64,000 bases of DNA, from NCBI RefSeq assembly GCF_002850745.1, contig NZ_KZ559477.1, forward strand, positions 1 to 64,000, written 5' to 3'. This document shows positions 55,768 to 64,000 of the stretch, piece after piece. Positions within the stretch are counted from its first letter, which is position 1, and each line of letters begins with the position of its first letter. This DNA is from Nonomuraea indica. Lineage in GTDB: Bacteria; Actinomycetota; Actinomycetes; Streptosporangiales; Streptosporangiaceae. A program made the position numbers and the translations under genes. The notes beneath the pieces are model-generated. The model was not told where the DNA came from. It saw only the letters and a list, made by a program, of their open reading frames with translations, and ran no database searches.

Positions 55768-57075
55768 TCACAGGGCGGCGCGGAGCTTCCGGCGCAGGCG
55801 GGTGAGGGCGGTGGGACGCGGGGCGAGGCCCAGGGTCTCCAGGCGCTTGCGCTTGAAGTAACGGGGATCGAAGGACGCCACGCCCTCCGGACGCAGCTCC
55901 GGGTAGGCGTCGGCCTGCATGCAGTAGCCCACGCCGCGCACCAGCGCCGCCAGGTCCACGGCGGGCGGCTCGCGCAGCTCGCCGTCCGCCGACAGCCGGG
56001 GCAGCAGCGCGTCCACGATCGTCACGGGCACCCGGTTGCTGTTCTCGTACGGCGTGAGCCGCTCCAGCACCAGGCCGGTCCCGTACGAGGCCACCGGCAG
56101 CCCGAAGTAGCGCCGCGCCGTCACCAGCCCGGTCGAGAAGCAGCCGGCCACCAGCCGCAACCGCGACGCGTCGAAGCACACCTCGGCGGGCACGCTCTCG
56201 CCCACCACCTCCAGCCGCACGCCCAGCCGCCCGGCCGCGGCGCGCAGCAGTCGGGCGTGCCCGCGCCCGGCGGCCGGGTGCGGCTTGAAGACGATCGTCG
56301 CGTGCCCGCGGGCGGCCAGCGCGCCCAGCATCGACTCGTGCAGCTGCGCCTCCTCCTCGGGCGTGACGATGCCGAGCGACGACAGGTACTGCCCGAGGAT
56401 CATCGCCTCGCCCTCCGGCGGAGCCGCGGAGGTGGCGGCCACCTCCCGCACCACCTTGCGGAACGCCGCCTCCGGCAGCACCTCGGCGGGCACCCCGTAC
56501 TCGCTGAGCAGCAGCGGCGTCAGGCCGGGCACCAGGTCGAGGTGGAGCAGCCGGGTGATCCGGCGGAAGATCTCGGCGGGCAGCGGGTCACGGGTCGGAC
56601 CGTAGCTCATCAGCCCGTCGGAGTAGACGGTGATCGGGCAGTCGCGCACCAGCCCGGCGATCGTCCGGGCGGGCGGCACCGCGATGGACTCCAGCACCAG
56701 CTCGTCCACCCGGCCCAGCGCGAGGTGGCCGCTGACCAGCCGTTCCAGCATCGGCACCTCGATCACGCGCGCCCGCCAGTCGGCCGGGTGCAGCGGCGCG
56801 ATCAGCTCGTTCCACGAGTGGATCTCGTCGAAGCGGGAGCGCAGCGCCGCGAACCCGGGCGTCCGGTCGAGCGGTGTGGTGACCTCGGGCACCGCGGAGT
56901 TCGTCGAGACGATGAGGACGCGCCGGCCGCCGGAGCCGAAGCGTCCCTCGTCGATCGCCGCGGCCAGCGACATCGCGCCGAACAGGGTCGAGGCGTAGCA
57001 GACCGTGGTGCCGGCGGGCCGGGCGGCGGCGCTCGCGCGCCCTCCCGGTGTGCCGGCGGGGTCGGGTCCGGTCAC
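55768..57075 (-). CDS. polysialyltransferase-family glycosyltransferase
   Basis: 435 residues from GTG, overlapping the GT2 gene stop by four bases. Motifs of the alpha-2,8-polysialyltransferase family appear in order: YASTLFGAMSLAAAIDEGRF near the N-terminus, VYSDGLMSYG (Asp-Gly at 153-154), IVFKPHPAAGRG with the HP motif at 266-267, and GCFSTGLVTA at 311-320 as the Ser/Thr motif. Such enzymes add nonulosonate residues from CMP donors to a growing chain. The cytoplasmic enzyme would act at the inner membrane face. Third and last gene of the neuA/B-fusion operon. Confidence 0.8.
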   Translation of the reverse strand: MTGPDPAGTPGGRASAAARPAGTTVCYASTLFGAMSLAAAIDEGRFGSGGRRVLIVSTNSAVPEVTTPLDRTPGFAALRSRFDEIHSWNELIAPLHPADWRARVIEVPMLERLVSGHLALGRVDELVLESIAVPPARTIAGLVRDCPITVYSDGLMSYGPTRDPLPAEIFRRITRLLHLDLVPGLTPLLLSEYGVPAEVLPEAAFRKVVREVAATSAAPPEGEAMILGQYLSSLGIVTPEEEAQLHESMLGALAARGHATIVFKPHPAAGRGHARLLRAAAGRLGVRLEVVGESVPAEVCFDASRLRLVAGCFSTGLVTARRYFGLPVASYGTGLVLERLTPYENSNRVPVTIVDALLPRLSADGELREPPAVDLAALVRGVGYCMQADAYPELRPEGVASFDPRYFKRKRLETLGLAPRPTALTRLRRKLRAAL

Positions 57076-58064
57076 GGGTCCTCCCGGTCGCGGCCCGGCC
57101 GGGACCGGTACCGCACGTGTGGGCTGGGGGGCAGGTCGGGCAGCAGCGCGCGCAGGGCGGCCTCGCGTTCGGCGGACATGCCCGCCAGCGCCTCGGCGAC
57201 GAGGTCCGGGGGCAGCCCGCGCACCATGGAGGCGCCCCGCTCCTCGAAACGGGCCCGCAGCCGCGGCGTGAACCGGTCGGCGAGCCGCAGGTGGTGGGCG
57301 AGCAGCGAGCAGAAGTTGCGCACCGCCTTGGGCCTGAACTCCTCCTCGACGTCCTTGAGCACCAGCTCGAACGCGTCGAAGAAGTGCAGCTGCCGCTCGT
57401 CGCCCACCTGCGTCAGCGACCCGGCCACCTGCCGCCGGTAGAAGATCCCGGCCAGCGACACCACGGCGAACGTGGCCGCCTCCTGGTGCAGCCGCCAGAT
57501 CCACGGCCGGTCCTCGGCGGTGTGCAGCGAGCCGGGGAAACGCAGCAGGTCGTGCAGCGATCGGCGGTAGACGCCCGCCCAGGCGTACGGGTAGTCGACC
57601 ATGGTCCGCACCCCCGCCGGCAGGATCGCCTCGCGCGGGTCGAGCACCACGTCCCGCCGCGCCAGCGGGGCGCGGTGCACGACCCGCTTGCGGCCCTCCG
57701 CCTGCACGTGGTCGGTGCGCACGAAGTCGCAGCCGAGCCCGTCCACGGCCGCCACCAGCCGCTCCAGATGCCCGGGGGCCAGCCAGTCGTCGCCGTCCAT
57801 GAACGTCACGTACCTGCCGGTGGCCGCCTCCAGCCCGGTGTTGCGCGCGTCCGCCAGCCCCAGCGGCACGGGGTTGCGGATCACGGCCAGACCGGGCAGG
57901 TCACCGCGGAAGTCGTCGGCGATGTCGCCGGTCGCGTCCGCCGACCCGTCGTCCACCACGATGAACTCGAAGTCGGCCCGGCTGTTGCGGCGAAGCGAGG
58001 ACAGCGCGTCCCCGATGTAGAGCTCGCAGTCCCGGACGGGCACGACGACCGAAAGAGTGATCAA
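57072..58064 (-). CDS. family 2 glycosyltransferase
   Basis: 330 residues. GT-A fold with nucleotide-sugar motif FIVVDDGSADATGDI, then VTFMDGDDWLAP carrying the DxD metal site, and TAEDRPWIWRLHQEA as the acceptor/catalytic ED region. The C-terminal ~100 residues are helical and resemble the extension of wall-polymer GT2 enzymes. It lies between the nonulosonate fusion gene (16 bp upstream) and the polysialyltransferase-like gene (4-bp overlap), so it probably adds a second sugar or primes the same polymer. Confidence 0.88.
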   Translation of the reverse strand: MITLSVVVPVRDCELYIGDALSSLRRNSRADFEFIVVDDGSADATGDIADDFRGDLPGLAVIRNPVPLGLADARNTGLEAATGRYVTFMDGDDWLAPGHLERLVAAVDGLGCDFVRTDHVQAEGRKRVVHRAPLARRDVVLDPREAILPAGVRTMVDYPYAWAGVYRRSLHDLLRFPGSLHTAEDRPWIWRLHQEAATFAVVSLAGIFYRRQVAGSLTQVGDERQLHFFDAFELVLKDVEEEFRPKAVRNFCSLLAHHLRLADRFTPRLRARFEERGASMVRGLPPDLVAEALAGMSAEREAALRALLPDLPPSPHVRYRSRPGRDREDP

Positions 58065-58079
58065 AGCAGGGAACCCGGG

Positions 58080-60119
58080 TCAGACGGTGACGCGGCGCAG
58101 GCGGGCCTTGGGGGCCTCCTCGCCGGGGAAGACGCGCTTGACGCCGTCGCCGAGGGCCTGCTCGATGATCCGGATGTCGCGGACCAGGTGCTCCAGCCCG
58201 GACGGCTCCAGCGAGGCGGCGTGGTCGGAGCCCCACATGGTCCGGTCGAGCGTGATGTGCCGCTCCACGCAGACCGCGCCGAGCGTCACCGCCGCGAGCG
58301 AGATCTGCAGCCCGCGCTCGTGACCGGAGTAGCCGACCGGCACGCCGTAGCGCTCCTTGAGCGTGGTGATCGTGCGGAGGTTGGCCTCCTCCGGAGGCAG
58401 CGGGTACGTGGACGTCGCGTGCATCATGACCAGCTTGTCGGTGCCGAGGATCTCCACGGCCCGGTCGATCTCCGACAGCGTGGACATCCCGGTGGACAGG
58501 ATCACCGGCTTGCCGGTGGCGGCCAGCGCGCGCAGCAGCTCGTGGTCGGCGACGCTGGCCGAGGCCACCTTGTGCGTCACGACGTCCATCTCCTCCAGGA
58601 ACTCCACCGACGGCACGTCCCACGGGGAGGCGAACCAGTGCAGGCCCCGCTCGTCGCAGTACTTGGCGATCTGCCGGTACTCGTCGCGGCCGAACTCGGT
58701 GCGCTCCTTGTACTCCAGGTACGTCATCTCGCCCCACGGCGTCTGCCGGAGCTGCCCCTTCTGCTCCTCGGGCACGCAGATGGCCGGGGTGCGCTTCTGG
58801 AACTTCACCGCCTGGCAGCCGGCGTCGGCCGCCACGTCGATCAGCCGGCGCGCGATGTCGAGGTCGCCGTTGTGGTTGATGCCGATCTCGCCGATCACGT
58901 ACACCGGCTCGCCGTCGCCCACCAGCACGTCGCCGATCGCCACCGGCCCGAGCCGCGGCGTCGCCCTGACCTCCGGCTGCGGCGCGGGTGCCGGGCGGGC
59001 CGCCACCACGCGGTCGCACAGCTCCCGCACGGCGCCGTCGCCGCCGGGACGGGTCAGCACGGCACGGGCCGCGGCCCGCACCCGCGGGTGCGCGTCCGGC
59101 ACCGCCACCGGCCAGCCGACCTCGGCCATCGGGCCCAGGTCGTTCACGTCGTTACCCACGTAGGCCACCCGCGCCGGGTCGAGCCCCTCGATGCGCAGCC
59201 AGTCGCGCAGCACGGTCCGCTTGTCCGCCAGCCCCTGCAGGACCGGCACGCCCAGCTTGCGCGCCCGCGCGGCCACGACCGGGTTGCGCTCGGTCGACAT
59301 GACCAGCACCTTGACCCCGGCCTTGCGCAGCAGCGCCACGCCCATCCCGTCGGAGCGGCTGACCAGCACCATCTCGCGGCCCTCGGAGTCGACGTAGGCG
59401 CGGTCGTCGGTGTGCACGCCGTCGAAGTCGGTGATGACCGCGTCCACGTCGATCGGCTCCGGCGCGTCCACGAACGGAGCGAGGGCGCGCACCAGCTCCA
59501 GGTCCTCCGGCTCGTCGATCTCGATCGCGTGCCGCGGCGGCACCGGCTGCACGGCGACGGTGCCGAAGAAGCGGTGGCCGTGCTCGCGCAGGCCCGAGGC
59601 GCGCATGGCGTAGAAGGCGCCGTTCTCGCGGAACTGCGGCTCGCGGTCCTGCCGGCGCGGCCGGAACGCAGGGTCGTGGTTGACCCCGGCGCCCGCGGCG
59701 GTCCACAGGAACTCGTGCGTCGGCAGCCCCGACACCACCGAGTCGGCCTCGCCGTCGAGCACCTTCCGCACCGCCGCCGACAGGTCGGCCGGGTCGATGA
59801 ACGCGCTCGTGCACTGCACCAGCACCACCACCTCGGGGTCGGCGCCCAGCGCGTCGAGGGCGTGCAGCACCGCCGACTCGCTGGAGGCGGTCGCGCCGCT
59901 CAGCTCCGCCGGACGGTCGACGACGAGCGCGCCGGCCTCCCGGGCCACCTCGGCGATGCCGGCATGGTCCGTGCTGACGACGACCGTGTCGACGATGTCG
60001 GCGCGCAGGCAGGCGCGTACCGCGCGGGCCACCAGCGGGACGCCGCCCACCTTCGCGAGGTTCTTCAGGGGGACGCCCGCCGAACCTCCGCGGGCGGGAA
60101 CTACGGCCAGGACGCGCAA
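58080..60119 (-). CDS. trifunctional fusion: CMP-sialate synthetase, HAD phosphatase, NeuB-type nonulosonate synthase
   Basis: 679 residues. Residues ~1-215 are an acylneuraminate cytidylyltransferase (VVPARGGSAGVPLKNLA, VLVQCTSAF, FRENGAFYAMRASGL). Residues ~226-375 are a KdsC-like HAD phosphatase (TDFDGVHTDDR at 230-240, VMSTERNP, GLADKR, AYVGNDVNDLG). Residues ~395-679 are NeuB (YVIGEIGINHNGD, VKFQKRTP, SPWDVPSVEFL, ILSTGMSTLSE, GYSGHERG, ERHITLDR, GSDHAASLEP). The protein stops at KARLRRVTV, where the SAF domain should begin. The domains map to condensation with PEP, dephosphorylation, and CMP activation, which suggests a 9-phosphate route (Kdn-9-P or Neu5Ac-9-P). No NeuC epimerase gene is seen. 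First gene of the operon. Confidence 0.93.
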   Translation of the reverse strand: MRVLAVVPARGGSAGVPLKNLAKVGGVPLVARAVRACLRADIVDTVVVSTDHAGIAEVAREAGALVVDRPAELSGATASSESAVLHALDALGADPEVVVLVQCTSAFIDPADLSAAVRKVLDGEADSVVSGLPTHEFLWTAAGAGVNHDPAFRPRRQDREPQFRENGAFYAMRASGLREHGHRFFGTVAVQPVPPRHAIEIDEPEDLELVRALAPFVDAPEPIDVDAVITDFDGVHTDDRAYVDSEGREMVLVSRSDGMGVALLRKAGVKVLVMSTERNPVVAARARKLGVPVLQGLADKRTVLRDWLRIEGLDPARVAYVGNDVNDLGPMAEVGWPVAVPDAHPRVRAAARAVLTRPGGDGAVRELCDRVVAARPAPAPQPEVRATPRLGPVAIGDVLVGDGEPVYVIGEIGINHNGDLDIARRLIDVAADAGCQAVKFQKRTPAICVPEEQKGQLRQTPWGEMTYLEYKERTEFGRDEYRQIAKYCDERGLHWFASPWDVPSVEFLEEMDVVTHKVASASVADHELLRALAATGKPVILSTGMSTLSEIDRAVEILGTDKLVMMHATSTYPLPPEEANLRTITTLKERYGVPVGYSGHERGLQISLAAVTLGAVCVERHITLDRTMWGSDHAASLEPSGLEHLVRDIRIIEQALGDGVKRVFPGEEAPKARLRRVTV

Positions 60120-60183
60120 CGTGACTCCTCAGTGCTTCGCGGGTTGCACCCAGAAGCTAGAGGCCGGGATTGAACGACCAGCG

Positions 60184-60858
60184 TCAGCGCCCTGAACTTT
60201 CCGTGGGCATCCGGTAGAGCAGTTCTGGCCGCCCCACCCCGCCGTACTGGGGGAACCGCACCGCCGCACCCAGCTCCACCAGGTACTCCAGGTAGCGCCT
60301 GGCCGTCACCCGCGACACCCCGGCCGCCGCGCCCACGGCCTGCGCCGAGACGCCCTCGGGCCGGGCGCGCAGCTCGGCCGCGACCGTGTCCAGCGTGTCC
60401 TGCGTCATGCCCTTGGGCAGCTCGGTCGTTCCGCGCAGGGTGCCGAGGAACCGGTCCACGTCGCCCTGCCCGACGATCTCGCCGGCCTCGCCGCGGAAGC
60501 GGGCGTAGCGGGTCAGCTTCTCCTGCAGCGCCGCGAACGCGAACGGCTTGAGCAGGTACTGCGAGACGCCCAGCGACACCGCCGAGCGCACCATGGCCAG
60601 GTCGCGCGCGGAGGTGATCGCGATCACGTCGCACAGCAGCCCGCCCGCCCGCACGGCCCGGCACACCTCCAGCCCGTGCATGTCGGGCAGGTAGAGGTCG
60701 AGCAGGATGAGGTCCACCGGCGTGCTCCGCAGGAACCGCAGCGCCTCGCCGCCGGAGCGGGCCACCCCGGCCACCCGGAAGCCCGGCACCCGCTCGACGT
60801 AGATGCGGTTGGCCTCGGCGGTGATCTCCTCGTCCTCGACCACCAGCACGGAGATCAT
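60184..60858 (-). CDS. CitB/DcuR-family response regulator
   Basis: 224 residues. The receiver domain has VVEDEEITAE, phospho-Asp in LILLDLYLPDMHGLEV, Thr/Ser in AITSARD and Lys in YLLKPFAFAAL. A C-terminal helix-turn-helix of the CitB type follows (VSAQAVGAAAGVSRVTARRY). It pairs with the kinase gene directly upstream through a 4-bp overlap. The divergent dctA gene is the obvious target. Confidence 0.9.
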   Translation of the reverse strand: MISVLVVEDEEITAEANRIYVERVPGFRVAGVARSGGEALRFLRSTPVDLILLDLYLPDMHGLEVCRAVRAGGLLCDVIAITSARDLAMVRSAVSLGVSQYLLKPFAFAALQEKLTRYARFRGEAGEIVGQGDVDRFLGTLRGTTELPKGMTQDTLDTVAAELRARPEGVSAQAVGAAAGVSRVTARRYLEYLVELGAAVRFPQYGGVGRPELLYRMPTESSGR

Positions 60859-62354
60859 GAGACTCGCTCCGGCGCCGGCAGCCGCACCGTGAACACCGAC
60901 CCGGCCACCTCGATCGTGCCTCCCAGCCGCCGCACCGCCTGCCCGACGAGCGCCAGCCCCAGCCCGTGCCCGTCACCCTTGGTGGTCCACCCTCTCCTGA
61001 ACGCCTCGGGCGCCGTCAAGCCCGGCCCGTCGTCGGCCACCCGGATGACGAGCCCGGAGGCGTCCCCGCGGACCAGCACCTCCACCCGGCCGGCCGCCTC
61101 GACGGCGTTGTCGATCAGGTTGCCGACGATCGTCACCAGGTCGCGCGTGTCCAGGCCCAGGTCGTCCAGCTCGCTGTCCTCGCTGATCACCAGCTCGGCG
61201 CCGCGCTCGGCCGCCTCGGCGCTCTTGCCGAGCAGCAGCGCGGCGAGCACCGGCTCGCGCACCGAGCCCATCACCCGGTCGGTCAGCTCCTGCGCCGCCC
61301 GCAGCTCCGCCGTGCCGAACGCCACCGCCTCCTCGGTGCGGCCCAGCTCCACCAGCGTGACCACCGTGTGCAGCCGGTTGGCCGACTCGTGCGCCGCCGA
61401 CCGCAGCGACTCGGCGAAACCCCGCTCGGCGTCGAGCTGCCCGGCGAGGGTCTGCAGCTCGGTGTGGTCGCGTACGGTCACCACGGTGCCGAGCCGGCTG
61501 GCGGCGCTGTTGACGGCGAGCACCCGGTCGCCCACCAGATGGATGCTCTCCTCCTCGCGCCCGGCCAGCACGTCCGGCATGCCCAGGTCCGCCACGTGCC
61601 GGCCCTCGGCGTCGGCCGGCAGGTCCAGCAGCGCGCGGGCGGCGTCGTTGCACAACGTGAGCGTGCCGTCCCTGCCGACCAGCAGCAGCCCCTCGCGGAC
61701 GGCGTGCAGCACCGCGTCGTGGTGCTCGTGGATGCGGCCCAGTTCGACCGGGCCGAGCCCGTGCGTCTGCCGCCGAAGCCGCGCCGTCACCAACCAGGTG
61801 CCGGCCGCGCCGAGACCGAGGGCGAGCGCCACGATGCCGGCCATCCAGCCGAGCACGCCGCGCAGCGCGGCGCTCACCTTCTCGACCTTGATGCCGGCGC
61901 TGACCAGGGCGTCGACGGACCCGTCGGGGCCGTGCACGGGCACCACGGCGCGCACCGACGGACCGAGCGTGCCGGTGTAGGTCTCGGTGAACGCCCGCCC
62001 GCGCACCGCCTCCTCGATGTGCCCGAGGAACCGGCGCCCGATCTCCGCCGGGTTGGGGTGGGTGTGACGGGTGCCGTCGGGCTTCATGATGGTGACGAAG
62101 TCGACGCCGGTCTCCGCGCGCACCCGCTCGGCGTACGGCTGCAGGCGCCGGGTGGGCGACGGCTCGCCGAGCGCGGCCAGCACGTCCGGGGAGGCCGCGA
62201 CGCTGAGCGCCACGGCCTTCGACCTGGCGGCGGCCTCGGTGGTCACCACCTGCTGGGCCAGCACCGAGACCAGCGCGGCGCCGCCCGTCACGGTCACCGC
62301 GACCACGACGAGCTGCAGGACCAGCATCTGGCCCGCAAGACTCCAACGACGCAT
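60855..62354 (-). CDS. CitA/DcuS-family sensor histidine kinase
   Basis: 499 residues; the ATG at 62354 was chosen because AGAGG precedes it, although an in-frame TTG ten codons up is possible. Order: TM helix (LVLQLVVVAVTVTGGAALVS), extracellular PAS-like sensor (VDFVTIMKPDGTRHTHPNPA and ETYTGTLGPSVRAVVPVHG, typical dicarboxylate/citrate sensor), second TM, cytoplasmic PAS, then SPOB-type His region (SAAHESANRLHTVVTLVELG) and HATPase (LIDNAVEAAG, DDGPGL, GHGLGLALV). It probably senses C4-dicarboxylates or citrate outside the cell. Confidence 0.9.
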   Translation of the reverse strand: MRRWSLAGQMLVLQLVVVAVTVTGGAALVSVLAQQVVTTEAAARSKAVALSVAASPDVLAALGEPSPTRRLQPYAERVRAETGVDFVTIMKPDGTRHTHPNPAEIGRRFLGHIEEAVRGRAFTETYTGTLGPSVRAVVPVHGPDGSVDALVSAGIKVEKVSAALRGVLGWMAGIVALALGLGAAGTWLVTARLRRQTHGLGPVELGRIHEHHDAVLHAVREGLLLVGRDGTLTLCNDAARALLDLPADAEGRHVADLGMPDVLAGREEESIHLVGDRVLAVNSAASRLGTVVTVRDHTELQTLAGQLDAERGFAESLRSAAHESANRLHTVVTLVELGRTEEAVAFGTAELRAAQELTDRVMGSVREPVLAALLLGKSAEAAERGAELVISEDSELDDLGLDTRDLVTIVGNLIDNAVEAAGRVEVLVRGDASGLVIRVADDGPGLTAPEAFRRGWTTKGDGHGLGLALVGQAVRRLGGTIEVAGSVFTVRLPAPERVS

Positions 62355-62386
62355 CCGACCTCTCCGTGAACGAAACTTACGCAATA

Positions 62387-62400
62387 GTGACCTCGGTCAC
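62387..62400. promoter_or_regulatory. inverted repeat in the divergent kinase/dctA promoter
   Basis: GTGACC-TC-GGTCAC, followed 14 bases later by the related TCAC-GCG-GTGA (62415-62425 region). It lies between the divergent kinase and dctA genes, so it is a candidate site for the CitB-type regulator. Confidence 0.45.
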
Positions 62401-62458
62401 CACGCCCCGCATAGTCACGCGGTGAGGACTTCCATCGCCGAAGCTCGGAGAGCCCGCC

Positions 62459-63808
62459 ATGCGTGATCGCACCCGATATCTGTACCTGGCCGTCATCGTG
62501 GCGGTGCTTGCCGGCATCCTGGTCGGCTTCGTCTGGCCCGACGTCGGCAAGGAGCTCAAGCCCATCGGCACCGGGTTCGTCGCCCTCATCAAGATGATGA
62601 TCAGCCCGATCATCTTCTGCACGATCGTGCTGGGCGTCGGCTCGGTCACCAAGGCCGCCAAGGTCGGCAAGGTGGGCGGGCTCGCACTCGGTTACTTCAT
62701 CGCCATGTCGACTGTAGCGCTGGTCATCGGCCTGGCGGTGGGCAACCTCATCGATCCCGGCACCGGGCTGCACCTGACGAACGAGGCCAGGGAGGCGGCG
62801 GCGTCGGAGGCGGCCAAGGGCGAGTCGACGAGCACGGTGGACTTCCTGCTCGGCATCATCCCGACCACGCTGGTGTCGGCCTTCACCGAGGGCCAGGTGC
62901 TGCAGACGCTGCTGGTGGCGCTGCTGGCCGGCTTCGCGCTGCAGGCCATGGGCGCCAGGGCCACCCCGATCCTGGACGGCATCGCGCACATCCAGCGGCT
63001 GGTGTTCCGCATCCTCGCCATGATCATGTGGGCGGCGCCAGTGGGCGCGTTCGGCGCGATCGCGGCGGTCGTCGGCGCCACCGGCCTCGACGCGCTCAAG
63101 AGCCTGGCGGTCATCATGGCCGCCTTCTACCTCACCTGCCTGCTGTTCGTCGGCGTCGTGCTCGGCGCGCTGCTGTGGATCGTCGCCCGGATCAACCTGT
63201 GGACGCTGCTGCGCTACCTGGGCCGGGAGTTCCTGCTCATCCTGTCGACGTCCTCCTCGGAGTCGGCGCTGCCCCGGCTCATCGCCAAGATGGAGCACCT
63301 GGGCGTCAGCCGGCCGGTCGTCGGCATCACCGTGCCGACCGGCTACTCCTTCAACCTCGACGGCACCGCGATCTACCTGACCATGGCCACGCTGTTCGTC
63401 GCCTCGGCCACCGGCGCGCCGCTCGGCTTCGGCGAGCAGGTGTCGCTCCTCGTCTTCATGATGATCGCCTCCAAGGGCGCGGCGGGCGTGACCGGCGCCG
63501 GCCTGGCCACGCTGGCGGGCGGCCTGCAGTCGCACCGGCCCGAGCTGGTGGACGGCGTCGGCCTCATCGTCGGCATCGACCGCTTCATGTCCGAGGCGCG
63601 GGCGCTGACGAACTTCGCCGGCAACGCCGTCGCCACCGTCCTCGTCGGCACCTGGACGGGAGAGTTCGACCGCGGGCGGGCGCTCGAGGTGCTCGCCGGG
63701 CGCGCGCCGTTCGACGAGGCCACCCTGCTCGACGAGGAGCACGCGCGGCCCGAGCCGCAGGAGCCGCCCGCGCCGGCGGCCGAGCGGACGATGACCCCGG
63801 CGGTGTGA
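62459..63808 (+). CDS. dctA: C4-dicarboxylate:cation symporter DctA
   Basis: 449 residues of the DAACS family. Characteristic segments: GFVALIKMMISPIIFCTIVLG, the serine-rich hairpin LLILSTSSSESALPRLIAKM, the TM7 motif GYSFNLDGTAIYLTMATLF, and TNFAGNAVATVLVGTW near the end. The symporter imports succinate, fumarate and malate with Na+ or H+. It is divergent from a CitA/CitB-type two-component system, a standard arrangement for dicarboxylate-induced expression. Confidence 0.95.
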   Translation: MRDRTRYLYLAVIVAVLAGILVGFVWPDVGKELKPIGTGFVALIKMMISPIIFCTIVLGVGSVTKAAKVGKVGGLALGYFIAMSTVALVIGLAVGNLIDPGTGLHLTNEAREAAASEAAKGESTSTVDFLLGIIPTTLVSAFTEGQVLQTLLVALLAGFALQAMGARATPILDGIAHIQRLVFRILAMIMWAAPVGAFGAIAAVVGATGLDALKSLAVIMAAFYLTCLLFVGVVLGALLWIVARINLWTLLRYLGREFLLILSTSSSESALPRLIAKMEHLGVSRPVVGITVPTGYSFNLDGTAIYLTMATLFVASATGAPLGFGEQVSLLVFMMIASKGAAGVTGAGLATLAGGLQSHRPELVDGVGLIVGIDRFMSEARALTNFAGNAVATVLVGTWTGEFDRGRALEVLAGRAPFDEATLLDEEHARPEPQEPPAPAAERTMTPAV

Positions 63809-63828
63809 CCGCCGCCTCGGCACGGCGC

Positions 63829-63858
63829 GGCGCCGGCCCGGTCACCCGGGCCGGCGCC
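63829..63858. terminator. hairpin after dctA
   Basis: Arms GGCGCCGGCCCGG (63829-63841) and its exact complement (63846-63858) around TCAC, between dctA and the convergent partial gene. Confidence 0.6.
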
Positions 63859-63872
63859 CCGTCGTGGCGGGG

Positions 63873-64000
63873 TCAGGCGCCGGGTTTGCGGCCGATGCCC
63901 GCGTACCCCATCCTCGCCACGTGCTCGTTCATGAACGGCACCTCGTCCGGATCGACGAACGGCCACCCGATCTGCGGGTCGAGCCCCGTGGCCAGGCCGG
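63873..64000 (-). CDS. C-terminal end of an unidentified protein (5' end outside window)
   Basis: On the minus strand an open frame enters from the window end and stops at TGA (63873-63875). The visible C-terminus includes GLATGLDPQIGWPFVDPDEV and, further on, PFMNEHVARMGYAGIGRKPG. Codon use is GC3-rich and coding-like. The family cannot be named from 42 residues. Confidence 0.6.
   Translation of the reverse strand, partial: GLATGLDPQIGWPFVDPDEVPFMNEHVARMGYAGIGRKPGA

Overview
The window comes from a high-GC actinomycete. GTG starts and translationally coupled ATGA/GTGA overlaps are common. Several signatures are typical of filamentous actinobacteria: CebR boxes on a cellobiose operon, an HspR-type HAIR site before lon, a ydaO-type c-di-AMP riboswitch before a CHAP cell-wall hydrolase, and class II DAHP synthase. 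A Streptosporangiales-like organism is my inference; there is no rRNA or tRNA to confirm it. No CRISPR array or complete insertion sequence was seen.

Layout. 1-2 kb: the C-terminus of an RHS polymorphic toxin with a lysozyme-like tip, followed by a lipoprotein that is probably its immunity partner, both visibly poorer in GC than the rest. 2.3-8.3 kb: alpha/beta hydrolase, HAD hydrolase, PhoD phosphatase, an FG-GAP secreted protein and a cytochrome P450. 8.4-13.2 kb: MFS exporter/TetR pair, LysR regulator, DJ-1/PfpI protein and heme oxygenase. 13.5-18.3 kb: a decayed GH13 glucosidase, a HAD phosphatase divergent from a ROK regulator, and a NarL/DesK-type two-component system. 18.4-24 kb: lon and the metNIQ methionine importer. 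24-32 kb: a small secreted Cys/Lys/Trp-rich protein, acyl-CoA synthetase, CadD-type transporter, HtrA-like protease and an ABC exporter with its winged-helix regulator. 32.2-39.2 kb: a compact cytochrome bd oxidase operon (cydABDC) divergent from a PadR regulator across a 30-bp near-palindrome. 39.2-45.4 kb: pentapeptide-repeat protein, secreted nuclease/phosphatase, thioredoxin, DAHP synthase and a phosphotransferase. 45.5-51.3 kb: a cebEFG-bglC-cebR cello-oligosaccharide operon with two exact CebR boxes. 51.4-53.4 kb: riboswitch-controlled CHAP protein and a Gfo/Idh/MocA oxidoreductase.

53.5-60.1 kb is the most unusual part: a nonulosonic (sialic-type) acid glycopolymer locus. A single 679-residue protein fuses a CMP-sialate synthetase domain, a KdsC-like HAD phosphatase domain and a NeuB synthase domain that stops where the SAF domain normally begins. 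Around it are a GT2 transferase, a polysialyltransferase-like protein, and a convergent pair made of a second sialyltransferase-like protein and a further GT-B-like protein. Together they could make a CMP-activated nonulosonate through a 9-phosphate intermediate and polymerise it on the cell surface, as a teichulosonic-acid or polysialic-like polymer. 60.2-64 kb: a CitA/CitB-type two-component system divergent from a DctA dicarboxylate symporter, then the end of an unidentified gene.
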